From JANLQX01 sp031368095 (GTDB taxonomy: Bacteria; Actinomycetota; Acidimicrobiia; Acidimicrobiales; JANYDT01): DNA of 31,244 nucleotides. The stretch covers positions 1-31,244 of the forward strand of contig JANLQX010000072.1 in assembly GCA_031368095.1 (NCBI GenBank), read 5' to 3'. The notes under the pieces were generated by a model. It was not told where the DNA came from, ran no database searches, and saw only the letters and a program-made list of their open reading frames with translations. How positions within the stretch are numbered: the first letter of the stretch is position 1; every line of letters starts with the position of its first letter. This document shows, piece by piece, positions 23,337-30,605 of this stretch. The position numbers and the translations under genes were made by a program.

Positions 23337-24656
23337 TCAAGCAACGCTGATCGACGGGATCGCGACCCAGAACTTCGTACCCGTGGCGATGGCGTCGGCC
23401 ATCTGTTTCGTAATCTCTTTGCGGAGATTCCACGGAAGGATCACCACGTCGTCTGGTCGCTCGTCACGAATCCGCTGAGGCGCGCCTATGGGGATGTGTG
23501 AGCCGGGGAGGTACATCCCCTGCTTGTGCGGCGACGCGTCGACCGTGAACTCGATGTCCGACGGACCGACGCCGCAGTAGTTGAGGAGGGTGTTTCCCTT
23601 CGCCGGGGCTCCGTATGCAGCGACCCTCCTGCCCGACCGTGCTGCAGCAGTAAGGAAGTCGCGAAGCCCGTCACGGACGGACTCGACCTTTGTGCCGAAC
23701 TGCCGGTAGGTGTCGAGGGATTCAAGACCGCATGCTTTCTCGGCCCGGAGGACGCGGGCCACATTGGGGTCCACCTCTTGCGCACCGTCGTGTCGAACGA
23801 AGGTACGCAATGACCCTCCATGCGTTTCCAGCTCCTCAACATTCACTACAGCTAACCCGTGTGCGGCGAACACGCGGCAGAGCACGGCAAGGCTGAAGTA
23901 CGAATAGTGCTCGTGGTAGATGGTGTCAAACTGACCTTCGCGAAGAAGCTGCAGCAGGTGGGGCGCTTCGATGGTGACGGTTCCTTCCGGCTTCAGGAGC
24001 ACCTTTATGCCGCCCACAAAGTCGTTCAGGTCAGGGACATGTGCGAGGACGTTGTTCGCTACGATCAGGTCAGCGTGCCCGTACGACGCGGCCAGCTGCG
24101 ATGCGGCCTCCGTCCCAAAAAACATGATTTCTGTTCGGACCCCGATGGCACGAGCGGCGAGGGCGACCCCGGCGCAGGGCTCGACGCCGAGCACGGGAAT
24201 GTGGCGAGCGTCAAAGTTCCGCAGGAGGTAGCCGTCGTTGCTCGCTAGCTCGACCACCAGGCTCGAACCATCGAGGTCGAGCGCATCGGTCATCTTCTCG
24301 ACGTAGTCGGAGGCGTGGGAAAGCCAGGTTGAGGAAAATGACGAGTAATACGAATAGTCCTCATTGAAGATGTCCTCACGACGCGCAAAGTCCTCCAGCT
24401 GGACGAGCCAGCACTGGGTGCAGATGCGAACTCGAAGCGGGTATTTGGGCTCGAGCTCAGGCGCCCTCACCTGGGCCGTGGTGAGGTACGAGTTCGCTAA
24501 GGGTTGCTCGCCGAGATCAAGGACCGGAACCACCTCGGTACCGGCGCAGAACCGACAGGGTGTTGCCGTTTCGGACTCGGCGATGGGCGAAGTTGAAGAA
24601 GTTGTGTTCACGTATTCCGTTTCTTTGGGAAGTCCATCATGAGGTCTTACTCCCAT
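23337..24656 (-). CDS. Sugar-nucleotide C-methyltransferase (TylC3/NovU family)
   Basis: About 439 residues in three parts: an N-terminal zinc-binding motif (PCRFC and ICTQC, two CXXC-type pairs), a SAM-binding Rossmann domain (LVVELASNDGYLL, DLIVANNVLAHV, and YHEHYSYFS), and a C-terminal domain with VAAYGAPAKGNTLLNYCG. This is the arrangement of SAM-dependent C-methyltransferases such as TylC3, NovU and TcaB9, which C-methylate keto-deoxysugar nucleotides, usually at C3. The start is uncertain: ATG 24656 lies within the end of the cytidylyltransferase gene, with GTG 24665 and GTG 24611 also in frame. The overlap couples it to the cytidylyltransferase. It predicts a branched, methylated sugar in the polysaccharide. 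Confidence 0.92.
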   Translation of the reverse strand: MGVRPHDGLPKETEYVNTTSSTSPIAESETATPCRFCAGTEVVPVLDLGEQPLANSYLTTAQVRAPELEPKYPLRVRICTQCWLVQLEDFARREDIFNEDYSYYSSFSSTWLSHASDYVEKMTDALDLDGSSLVVELASNDGYLLRNFDARHIPVLGVEPCAGVALAARAIGVRTEIMFFGTEAASQLAASYGHADLIVANNVLAHVPDLNDFVGGIKVLLKPEGTVTIEAPHLLQLLREGQFDTIYHEHYSYFSLAVLCRVFAAHGLAVVNVEELETHGGSLRTFVRHDGAQEVDPNVARVLRAEKACGLESLDTYRQFGTKVESVRDGLRDFLTAAARSGRRVAAYGAPAKGNTLLNYCGVGPSDIEFTVDASPHKQGMYLPGSHIPIGAPQRIRDERPDDVVILPWNLRKEITKQMADAIATGTKFWVAIPSISVA

Positions 24657-25423
24657 GTCTTCCACGGGGCGGCGCCGCTTTCCCAGAGCGTTTCGAGGAG
24701 GCGCTTGTCTCGGAGGGAGTCCATTGATTGCCAGAATCCATGATGGCGGAAGGCCATCATTTGCCCATCTTGCGCGAGGCGTTCGAAGGGTGATCGTTCG
24801 AGCGGCATGTCATCGTCGCCGAGATAGTCGGCGACGCCGGGCTCCATGACCATGAAACCACCGTTGATCCATCCCTGCAGTTCCTGGGGCTTTTCGACAA
24901 ATTCCGTGATCTGGTTGTCTTCGATGCGAAGGTGCCCGAAGAGCGACTTGGCCTTGACGATGGAAATCGTGACGAGCTTGCCGTGGCTCTCGTGGAAGGC
25001 CAGCAGCTCTTGGAGAGCAATGTCAGAAACGCCATCGCCGTAGGTCAGCATGAATCTCTCGTTGCCGATCACCGAAAGGGCGCGGCGGACCCGCCCACTC
25101 GTCTGGGTGTTCAAGCCAGTTTCAAGGAGGTTGACCTGCCAGTCCAAGGGTTCATCGCCGTCGGCCAGTTCGACGTCGCCGGTCGCCATGTCGAGCTTCA
25201 CGTTTCGATAGCTCAGTGCGCGGTAGTCCAGCATGAACCGTTTGACGACATCGCCCCGGTAGCCAAGCGCGACCACGAATTCCTTGAACCCGGCTTGGCC
25301 GTAGTGCCGCATGATGTGCCAAAGAATCGGCCGATTCCCAATCTCCACCATGGGTTTTGGGATGCGATCGGTCTCTTCGGCCAGTCGAGTTCCAAGTCCA
25401 CCGGCCAGGATCAAGACCTTCAT
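24647..25423 (-). CDS. rfbF: Glucose-1-phosphate cytidylyltransferase
   Basis: 258 residues. LILAGGLGTRLAEETDRIPK is the nucleotide-binding signature, followed by PMVEIGNRPILWHIM; YGDGVSD is the metal-binding region, and FVEKPQELQGWINGGFMV and GFWQSMDSLRDKRLLE are specific to the RfbF type. The enzyme makes CDP-glucose from CTP and glucose-1-phosphate, the entry to CDP-deoxyhexoses. Length is normal. ATG 25423 overlaps the GT2 stop by 4 bp (ATGA), and the end overlaps the C-methyltransferase start, so three genes form one operon. No separate gene with an RfbG-style name is seen here; the SDR at 17661 is the only candidate for the next step. Confidence 0.95.
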   Translation of the reverse strand: MKVLILAGGLGTRLAEETDRIPKPMVEIGNRPILWHIMRHYGQAGFKEFVVALGYRGDVVKRFMLDYRALSYRNVKLDMATGDVELADGDEPLDWQVNLLETGLNTQTSGRVRRALSVIGNERFMLTYGDGVSDIALQELLAFHESHGKLVTISIVKAKSLFGHLRIEDNQITEFVEKPQELQGWINGGFMVMEPGVADYLGDDDMPLERSPFERLAQDGQMMAFRHHGFWQSMDSLRDKRLLETLWESGAAPWKTWE

Positions 25424-26334
25424 TTGCGTGAATCCGATACTTCAAACTTCGACTCGCTGCGTCGTCTGCCGAGGTACCGAAGAAGTCCGCTGATGCGAGG
25501 TCCGACCACACACGACACGGCCTGAGTCGCAAAAAGGCGGAACGACCGCCACCGCAGGGCGGGAACGTGTTGCAGCTCGGACTGATGGGTCGTGAGATAG
25601 CGGGAGCGGGCGTTGCGGTTGTTCCAAATAGTCTTCCAGTCCGGAGCGAACCCGACGGCCGTCTTCGTACCCCAACGGGCGGAGTCGGCGCCCGCATGGA
25701 TGCGCAGGGCGATCCGCGACTCACGGACAAATGCCACGTCATGGTGCAGGGCAAAGCGCAGCCACAGCGTCTGATCCGAGAACGGACCGTCCTCGGGCAG
25801 GTACCCTCCGGCCGGTAGTGCCGACGTGCGCATCATCACTGCCGGCGCGCACGCACGGCACCATTGACCAAGCGACTTTCTGATGAACGTCGGTCCGGGT
25901 TCGAGGGTATCGACGTGGAGGTCACGGGCCCAGCGTTCGTCGCGAATCGTCACGGTTCCGATCTCGTCGATCACATCGAAGCTGGAGTGGACAATTCCGG
26001 CCGTTGGCCATTTGCGGAGCGCGTTGATCCCGAGCTCGAGAGAATCGGGGTGCATCACATCGTCGTCGCAGAGGATTGTGAGGAACTCGGTATGGACGTC
26101 GGCGAGGGCAAGGTTGAAATTCCGCAGCCATCCCACATTCTCCGGTCGGTGGACGACGTGGATCCGCGGATCGTCGTACCGAGCGATGACCTCAGCCGTG
26201 TCATCGGTCGACGCGTTATTGCAGATCAGGATCCGATAGTCAGTGAAAGTCTGCGTGAGCACACTATTGAGGGCCACCTGGAGGTAGGCCGAGCGGTTGT
26301 ATGTCGGAATAATTACCGTGATGGTGGAGGTCAT
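25420..26334 (-). CDS. GT2-family glycosyltransferase
   Basis: 304 residues from ATG 26334. TITVIIPTYNRSAYLQVALN is the GT-A nucleotide-binding start, then ICNNASTDDTAEV, ENVGWLRNFNLALA, and LTILCDDDVMHPD with the DXD-type metal site, all typical of family 2. It is the first gene of the - strand operon leading to rfbF and the C-methyltransferase, so it may transfer the sugar that these make, but that is inference from gene order. ATG 26334 was preferred over upstream in-frame starts because it begins the conserved domain; no strong ribosome binding site is visible. Its promoter must lie in the 26335-26862 region. Confidence 0.92.
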   Translation of the reverse strand: MTSTITVIIPTYNRSAYLQVALNSVLTQTFTDYRILICNNASTDDTAEVIARYDDPRIHVVHRPENVGWLRNFNLALADVHTEFLTILCDDDVMHPDSLELGINALRKWPTAGIVHSSFDVIDEIGTVTIRDERWARDLHVDTLEPGPTFIRKSLGQWCRACAPAVMMRTSALPAGGYLPEDGPFSDQTLWLRFALHHDVAFVRESRIALRIHAGADSARWGTKTAVGFAPDWKTIWNNRNARSRYLTTHQSELQHVPALRWRSFRLFATQAVSCVVGPRISGLLRYLGRRRSESKFEVSDSRK

Positions 26335-26466
26335 TGCGGTCGTCTTACCGATCCTGTTCCGTTTTCCGGCCGCAGCCACTCGCGCGAGCGGGCGTCACTG
26401 GCCCGTCGAAACGGTGCGCTTTGCCCGCCGGCACATTCGATTGCCTTCATGTCACCCTCTCTAAAC

Positions 26467-26484
26467 GAACCTTCGCAAAGGTTC
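26467..26484. repeat. 7-bp inverted repeat, hairpin or operator
   Basis: GAACCTT (26467-26473) and AAGGTTC (26478-26484) are perfectly complementary around a CGCA centre. It lies about 130 bp upstream of the - strand GT2 start. No T tract follows on either strand, so a binding site is at least as likely as a terminator. Confidence 0.5.
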
Positions 26485-26540
26485 AAGTCGCCTGCCGTAG
26501 AACGATGAAGAAATCCGATGCCCTGTCATCGACCGGGTCC

Positions 26541-26573
26541 GCCCGCTTATGTAGGGGCAATTCCCCAGCGGGC
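26541..26573 (+). promoter_or_regulatory. Two-part hairpin in the long leader, possible RNA element
   Basis: GCCCGCT (26541-26547) pairs perfectly with AGCGGGC (26567-26573). Inside, GGGG (26554-26557) pairs with CCCC (26563-26566) around a CAATT loop, leaving a 6-base bulge on one side. The 3' arm overlaps the palindrome at 26571-26584, so the two structures exclude each other in RNA. It lies about 290 bp before the surface-protein start. It matches no riboswitch class I recognise. Confidence 0.4.
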
Positions 26574-26584
26574 AAACGTTTGCC
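26571..26584. promoter_or_regulatory. LacI-family-like palindromic operator
   Basis: GGCAAACGTTTGCC is a perfect 14-bp palindrome with a central CpG. Its core GCAAACGTTTGC has the form of PurR/LacI-family operators. It sits between divergent genes, about 240 bp from the - strand GT2 start and 280 bp from the surface-protein start. No LacI-type regulator gene is in the window. Confidence 0.45.
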
Positions 26585-26862
26585 GCTCTTGTGCATCTGG
26601 TCGATCCCATCCAGGATCTTGGGATTCCCGGTGACGTTACTCCTCGCGAATCGGTGGAATCGGAGTCGATTGGCGGAGCGCGGAGGCGTGGCTGTCCGGG
26701 CGTTTGCTCGGAGTTGGCCGTCCCGCGTGGAAGGATTTGGAAAAAGCTGTCCCGACCAGTCCCCAACGATGAGCCGCATTGCCTATCGACGTTTCGGGTC
26801 CAACGCTCAATACTGATTCTCTCTTCACCGTGCCCCTAACCCTTCGAACGACGGAAACTGCC

Positions 26863-27804
26863 ATGAACCGAAAGTCTCTTCAGTGGATGTCCCGAATCCT
26901 CATCGCGACGGGTGGGGCGATCGCTCTCACCGTAGGCGCTGGGGTGGACCCGGCGCAGGCGACCGAGCCGATCTGCACCGAAGGCGAGGTTGTCTACAAC
27001 GTCCCTAGCGCATACTCGACGGTGTTGGAGGAGGGGAAAACCGTCACCATCGACACCGGGCTCGTCATCCCGGTCGGCAAGAATGCCTACCTCTCCTCCT
27101 ACTTCTCGTGGGGCGGGTACATCGACAGCTTTCTGTCGCTGAACGGTCCGGCCCAAACCTGGCGGGTCGCTCTCGGTGGCGGAGCCTCCGGCTACACCGC
27201 TGACCCGGCCGATGGCGCCGACAACTTCCTGGTCAAGGGAAACTTCAACTCCACGCTGGCGGGAACCGGCGGCAATCTCGTGATCCAGCACAGCTCGGTC
27301 CAAAGTCCAACCGGCGTGAGCGGCGCCAACGCCATCTACCCGATCGGCTTTTGCTACACGCTGACCGACGCTCCGACCACAACCACGACGACCTCAACCA
27401 CGACGACGACGACCACTTCCACAACCACGGTGGCCCCGACGACCGTGCCGCCGACCACGGTGGCCCCGACCACGGTGGCCCCGACCACGCTGCCGCCAGC
27501 CTCGGTGCCGCCGTTTATCGTTCCGCCGCCGTCGACCGTCGCTCCGGCTACGACTACTGCCCCGACGACCAGTGTTCTGGCAGCCGCCTCGACCGCCGCA
27601 CCAACTACTGCACCGCTCGTTAGCGTCGCCGGCGTGACGGTCGTCCAGACAACGGTGCCAGCCCCGCCCGCTGCTCCCGCCGAGGTCAAAGCCGGAGAAT
27701 TGGCTTACACCGGCTCGGGGTCCAACGGACTGTCTCTTCTCGTGGCGGCCCTTCTGATCGGCTTTGGATCGACCCTGCTTCTGGTCGGCCGACGCCGGAA
27801 CTGA
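26863..27804 (+). CDS. LAYTG-anchored Thr/Pro-rich surface protein
   Basis: 313 residues from ATG 26863. Residues 1-33 form a Sec signal peptide (ILIATGGAIALTVGAG, cleavage after AQA). Residues about 34-175 are a compact extracellular domain I do not recognise (PICTEGEVVYNV, YLSSYFSWGGYIDSFLSLNG, FCYTLTDAP). Residues about 178-275 are a Thr/Pro-rich stalk with PTTVA-type repeats. The C-terminus carries LAYTG (residues 280-284), a hydrophobic segment and GRRRN, a cell-wall sorting signal; LAXTG is the form used by class E sortases of high-GC actinobacteria. The protein is thus expected to be covalently attached to the cell wall. No sortase gene is in the window. A strong hairpin follows 11 bases after the stop. 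The role, such as adhesion or polysaccharide contact, is unknown. Confidence 0.9.
   Translation: MNRKSLQWMSRILIATGGAIALTVGAGVDPAQATEPICTEGEVVYNVPSAYSTVLEEGKTVTIDTGLVIPVGKNAYLSSYFSWGGYIDSFLSLNGPAQTWRVALGGGASGYTADPADGADNFLVKGNFNSTLAGTGGNLVIQHSSVQSPTGVSGANAIYPIGFCYTLTDAPTTTTTTSTTTTTTTSTTTVAPTTVPPTTVAPTTVAPTTLPPASVPPFIVPPPSTVAPATTTAPTTSVLAAASTAAPTTAPLVSVAGVTVVQTTVPAPPAAPAEVKAGELAYTGSGSNGLSLLVAALLIGFGSTLLLVGRRRN
27421..27495 (+). repeat. Five 15-bp repeats coding the Thr/Pro stalk
   Basis: Five consecutive in-frame 15-bp units related to CCGACCACGGTGGCC start at 27421, 27436, 27451, 27466 and 27481. The third and fourth are identical and the others differ by a few bases. They encode TTTVA, PTTVP, PTTVA, PTTVA and PTTLP. 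An ACC/ACG-rich Thr run lies just upstream. Confidence 0.8.
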
Positions 27805-27814
27805 GTTCGGGGAC

Positions 27815-27845
27815 GGCGTCCATGGCCGAGCTCGTCATGGACGCC
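27815..27845. terminator. 10-bp stem hairpin after the surface-protein gene
   Basis: GGCGTCCATG (27815-27824) and CATGGACGCC (27836-27845) are perfectly complementary around an 11-base loop containing GAGCTC. It begins 11 bases after the stop codon and lies between convergent units (surface protein and tRNA-Glu), so it could stop transcription from either side. No T tract follows, as is common in high-GC actinobacteria. Confidence 0.6.
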
Positions 27846-27898
27846 CACCCGGTGTTTGAGGCACGCCCGCTTGTTTGCTCCGCTGTAGCCGCCAGTTG

Positions 27899-27971
27899 CA
27901 CCCCCAACGGGATTCGAACCCGTGCCGCCACCTTGAAAGGGTGGTGTCCTAGGCCGCTAGACGATGGGGGC
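27899..27971 (-). tRNA. tRNA-Glu (anticodon TTC)
   Basis: Reading the - strand, 73 bases fold as a standard tRNA. The acceptor is GCCCCCA with TGGGGGT (first pair a G-U wobble) and the D arm contains TCTAGCGGCCTAGGA. The anticodon stem is CCACC/GGTGG around CTTTCAA, giving anticodon TTC. The T arm is ACGGG-TTCGAAT-CCCGT and the discriminator is G. The 3' CCA is not encoded; the next bases are CAA. Confidence 0.95.
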
Positions 27972-28030
27972 CGGAACAGCCCCTCGAGCGTAGTAGCCAC
28001 CGACGCCCGCTGCCGACCGAGTTTGTTGGT

Positions 28031-28498
28031 CTAGGAGCGACTAGCGGCGCAGCTTCGACAGAGGCCGAAGAAGTCGAGTCGGTGGCTCTGCGTCACGAAT
28101 CCGGTGCTGCGGATGATGGCCGCGGCCGTGATGTCGAGGGTGGTCTCCAGGTCGCCGAGTTCGAGGTCGGCGACGGCGCCGCAGGAATTGCAGACGAGGT
28201 GGTGATGGTGGGCGGCGAGTTCCTCATCGAGCTCGAAGCGGGCAAACCCTTCGGCGAATTCCAGTTTGATGAACACCTTGGCATCGACGAGATCGCTGAT
28301 GATCCGGTACAGCGACGACAGGGGCACTTCGGCCCCGACCGCGGCCTGGAGCTCGGTGACGGACATGGGCGCCAGCGTCTGCTTCATCGCGTCGACCACG
28401 GCCCGACGTCCGCGAGTCCATCGCTGGCCGTGGCGGGCGAGGCGTCGATCGATTTCCCCGTCGAGGTCGAGTCGGCGCGCACGAGCCGGGGTTGCCAT
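28031..28498 (-). CDS. Fur-family metal-responsive repressor
   Basis: 155 residues. The N-terminal winged-helix DNA-binding part includes RWTRGRRAVVDAMKQ and SLYRIISDLVDAKVF. The dimerisation part has AAHHHHLVCNSCGAVADLE with His97-100 and Cys103/Cys106, and a second pair Cys147/Cys150 in GLCRSC. Two CXXC pairs form the structural zinc site of Fur, Zur and PerR proteins. Which metal it senses cannot be told from sequence alone. It lies 22 bp after the DUF2017-type gene and probably belongs to the clpS operon. ATG 28498 begins MATPARARR, matching normal family length. Confidence 0.9.
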   Translation of the reverse strand: MATPARARRLDLDGEIDRRLARHGQRWTRGRRAVVDAMKQTLAPMSVTELQAAVGAEVPLSSLYRIISDLVDAKVFIKLEFAEGFARFELDEELAAHHHHLVCNSCGAVADLELGDLETTLDITAAAIIRSTGFVTQSHRLDFFGLCRSCAASRS

Positions 28499-28520
28499 GG
28501 GCAAGAACCTACCGGGGGTC

Positions 28521-28973
28521 CTAGCGAAGAGCCCGGATGATGTTCTCCAGGAGATACCCGAGGTAGCGATACAGCCCGAAATGGCCGGCCCGGGGATCGT
28601 CGGCGTCGACATCTTCGTCGTCCTCACCCACGTCGAGCTGGGTGCCGAGCACCAAGCGAAGGTCGTTGACCGCCCCCATCCAGCCGAGAAGTTGTTCCTC
28701 GGTGAGCTCACGAGCATGGGCCGTTGACTCCAAGAGTTCGGCCCGCGAGATCTTGGTGGCCAGCAGTTCGGACCGCATGAGTTCGTGGAACTCAGCGTCT
28801 TTTTCGGCATCGAGGTGATACGCCGCCGGAAACAAACGACGCAGCGACGGTTGGTCGCCGGCCCCGAGGAGCTCGCGAAGCTGCGCCGGAAGACCGGTCA
28901 GAAGCTGTCGTTCTTCGTCGGGAAGGTTCAGCGTGAAGGTGCCAGCCCGGTTGCGGCGGATGCGTCGGCGCAT
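28521..28973 (-). CDS. DUF2017-family protein
   Basis: About 150 residues. The core MRRRIRRNRAGTFTLNLPDEERQLL, PAQLRELL, ELMRSELLATKISRAELLE and FGLYRYLGYLLENIIRAL matches the DUF2017 family, regularly found beside clpS in actinobacteria; its function is not known. ATG 28973 has AGAGGG 7 bases upstream. A longer reading from GTG 29072 would overlap the clpS stop by 4 bp and add an acidic, His/Asp/Glu-rich 33-residue extension; either is possible. The family's partner clpS suggests a role near Clp proteolysis, but that is only association. Confidence 0.85.
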   Translation of the reverse strand: MRRRIRRNRAGTFTLNLPDEERQLLTGLPAQLRELLGAGDQPSLRRLFPAAYHLDAEKDAEFHELMRSELLATKISRAELLESTAHARELTEEQLLGWMGAVNDLRLVLGTQLDVGEDDEDVDADDPRAGHFGLYRYLGYLLENIIRALR

Positions 28974-29068
28974 AAATTCACCCTCTAGTTCATCGAAGTC
29001 ATCGTCGCCATGCTGCTCTTCATGGCCGTGGTCGTCGGGCTCGTCGTGGTCCCCTGCGGCCCCCGACG

Positions 29069-29368
29069 TCACGGGGCATCATCTTTTTGCATGGTGGCCC
29101 ACAACCCGTACTCGTGCAGGCGGAACACGTCGAGCTCGGCCTTCTCCCGGTTCCCGTTCGATACCACCGCCCGACCCTTGGTATGCACGTCCCACATAAG
29201 GACTTCGGCCTTCTCCTTGGGATAGCCGAACACCTTCTGGATAACGAACGTGACGTAGGACATCAAGTTGATCGGATCGTTCCAGACGATGACCACCCAC
29301 GGTCGGTCCTCGGCGATACGCGTGTCGGTGCCACTCTCGACAACTTCGGCGGGCGCGGCAACGGGCAT
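29069..29368 (-). CDS. clpS: ATP-dependent Clp protease adaptor ClpS
   Basis: 99 residues, normal for ClpS. The core WVVIVWNDPINLMSYVTFVI contains Asn30-Asp31, VFGYPKEKAEVLMWDVHTKG contains His62, and KAELDVFRLHEYGLWATMQ follows. Asn, Asp and His in these positions form the N-degron pocket that delivers proteins with destabilising N-terminal residues to the Clp unfoldase. A flexible N-terminus of about 20 residues precedes the core, as in the family. It is the first gene of the clpS-DUF2017-fur cluster and is divergent from ctaB, with 121 bp between the starts holding both promoters. Confidence 0.95.
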   Translation of the reverse strand: MPVAAPAEVVESGTDTRIAEDRPWVVIVWNDPINLMSYVTFVIQKVFGYPKEKAEVLMWDVHTKGRAVVSNGNREKAELDVFRLHEYGLWATMQKDDAP

Positions 29369-29489
29369 ACGCCGTTCAGTCTGCCGCGGGCCGGTGCGGC
29401 ACCGATCAACGCCAACGGCCCACGGCGCGCAGGGGCTGTGGGCTGGGCATTTCTGGCAGCGCAGAGGGACCGATACGCTGGCCTCCGTT

Positions 29490-30464
29490 ATGCCTCGCCT
29501 GCGGACCGAGCCCCTCGAACGTACGGCGTTGCTCGACGCGATCCCCACCGTCGCCCTTCCCGGTCGCCCGGTCGGGGTCAAAGCCACGGTCAGCGCCTAC
29601 ATCGCGTTGACGAAACCCCGCATCATCGAGCTGTTGCTGGTGAGCACGATCCCCACCATGTTCGTGGCCGAACGCGGCGTGCCGGGACTGTGGCTCATGG
29701 TGGCCACCCTCATCGGTGGCACCCTCTCGGCCGGCGGGGCCAACGCCATCAACATGGTCGTCGACGTCGACATCGACACGATCATGAAGCGCACCCAGGG
29801 CCGCCCGTTGGTCACCGGGGCCATGACCCCCAAGGCCGCCCTCACCTTCGCCATCACCATCGAGACCGTGGCGTTCGCCTTCCTGTGGGCCACGGTGAAC
29901 CTGCTTTCCGCCGCGCGGGCCGTCGCCGCGTGCCTGTTCTACGTGTTCGTCTACACGCTGTGGTTGAAGCGAACCTCCCGCCTGAACATCGTCTTTGGCG
30001 GCGCGGCCGGGGCGGCGCCGGTACTCATCGGCTGGTCGGCCGTGACCAACTCCCTGTCGTGGGCGCCAATCGTGTTGTTCGCGGTGATCTTCTTCTGGAC
30101 CCCGCCCCACTTCTGGGCCCTCGCCGTGAAGTACCGCGACGACTACTCGGCGGCCAACGTCCCGATGCTGCCGTCGGTGGTCGGGTTCGAGGAAACGGTG
30201 CGAGCCATGCTTCGCTACACCGTCGTCATGGTGGCCGCCACGGTGGCTTTCTACTGGGTCGGCGAGATGGGCATCGGCTATCTCGTTGCCGCCGTCGTGC
30301 TCGGCGCCATGTTCTTGGCCCAGGTCGTTGGGCTCCAGCGAATCGGAAGGGCGGGAACGGATCCCAATAAGGCATCGATGCGCCTGTTCGGCTGGTCCAT
30401 CACCTATCTGGTGTTGCTGTTCGGGGCCATGGCCATCGACCAACTCGTCGTCCACGGCTTCTAG
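29490..30464 (+). CDS. ctaB: Protoheme IX farnesyltransferase (heme O synthase)
   Basis: 324 residues, polytopic UbiA-type prenyltransferase. KATVSAYIALTKPRIIELLL opens the family, NAINMVVDVDIDTIMKRTQ followed by GRPL is the first Asp-rich site, and FFWTPPHFWALAVKYRDDYS holds the second. It transfers farnesyl to protoheme IX, making heme O for terminal oxidases, in the cytoplasmic membrane. ATG 29490 gives a normal-length N-terminus MPRLRTEPLERTALLD. The next gene encodes an oxidase subunit I-like protein on the same strand, which fits the role. Confidence 0.95.
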   Translation: MPRLRTEPLERTALLDAIPTVALPGRPVGVKATVSAYIALTKPRIIELLLVSTIPTMFVAERGVPGLWLMVATLIGGTLSAGGANAINMVVDVDIDTIMKRTQGRPLVTGAMTPKAALTFAITIETVAFAFLWATVNLLSAARAVAACLFYVFVYTLWLKRTSRLNIVFGGAAGAAPVLIGWSAVTNSLSWAPIVLFAVIFFWTPPHFWALAVKYRDDYSAANVPMLPSVVGFEETVRAMLRYTVVMVAATVAFYWVGEMGIGYLVAAVVLGAMFLAQVVGLQRIGRAGTDPNKASMRLFGWSITYLVLLFGAMAIDQLVVHGF

Positions 30465-30605
30465 GCCCGCCGTTCACGTGTTCGTCGCTCGGCCATCTCT
30501 GGTCCCCTCGGCACCAGCCGATAACATCGCTTCGCTCGAAGAACCCTCGGGCGTGATTTCGCGTGCTCCCACGCCGTATCCGATGCCCGTCTCCCCGGAG
30601 AATTC

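Larger units (their letters stand above)
26335..26862. other. 528-bp gene-free divergent regulatory region
   Basis: This region separates the - strand operon from the + strand surface-protein gene. Frames through it are composition-driven and give no recognisable protein. It holds three inverted-repeat structures listed separately (26467-26484, 26541-26573, 26571-26584). Promoters for both directions should be here, but I cannot name -35/-10 elements with confidence. Confidence 0.7.

Noticed and set aside
26483..26816. Open frames on both strands in the divergent region
   Set aside because: No family resemblance, and they cross the structured repeats; they look like chance frames in GC-rich DNA.
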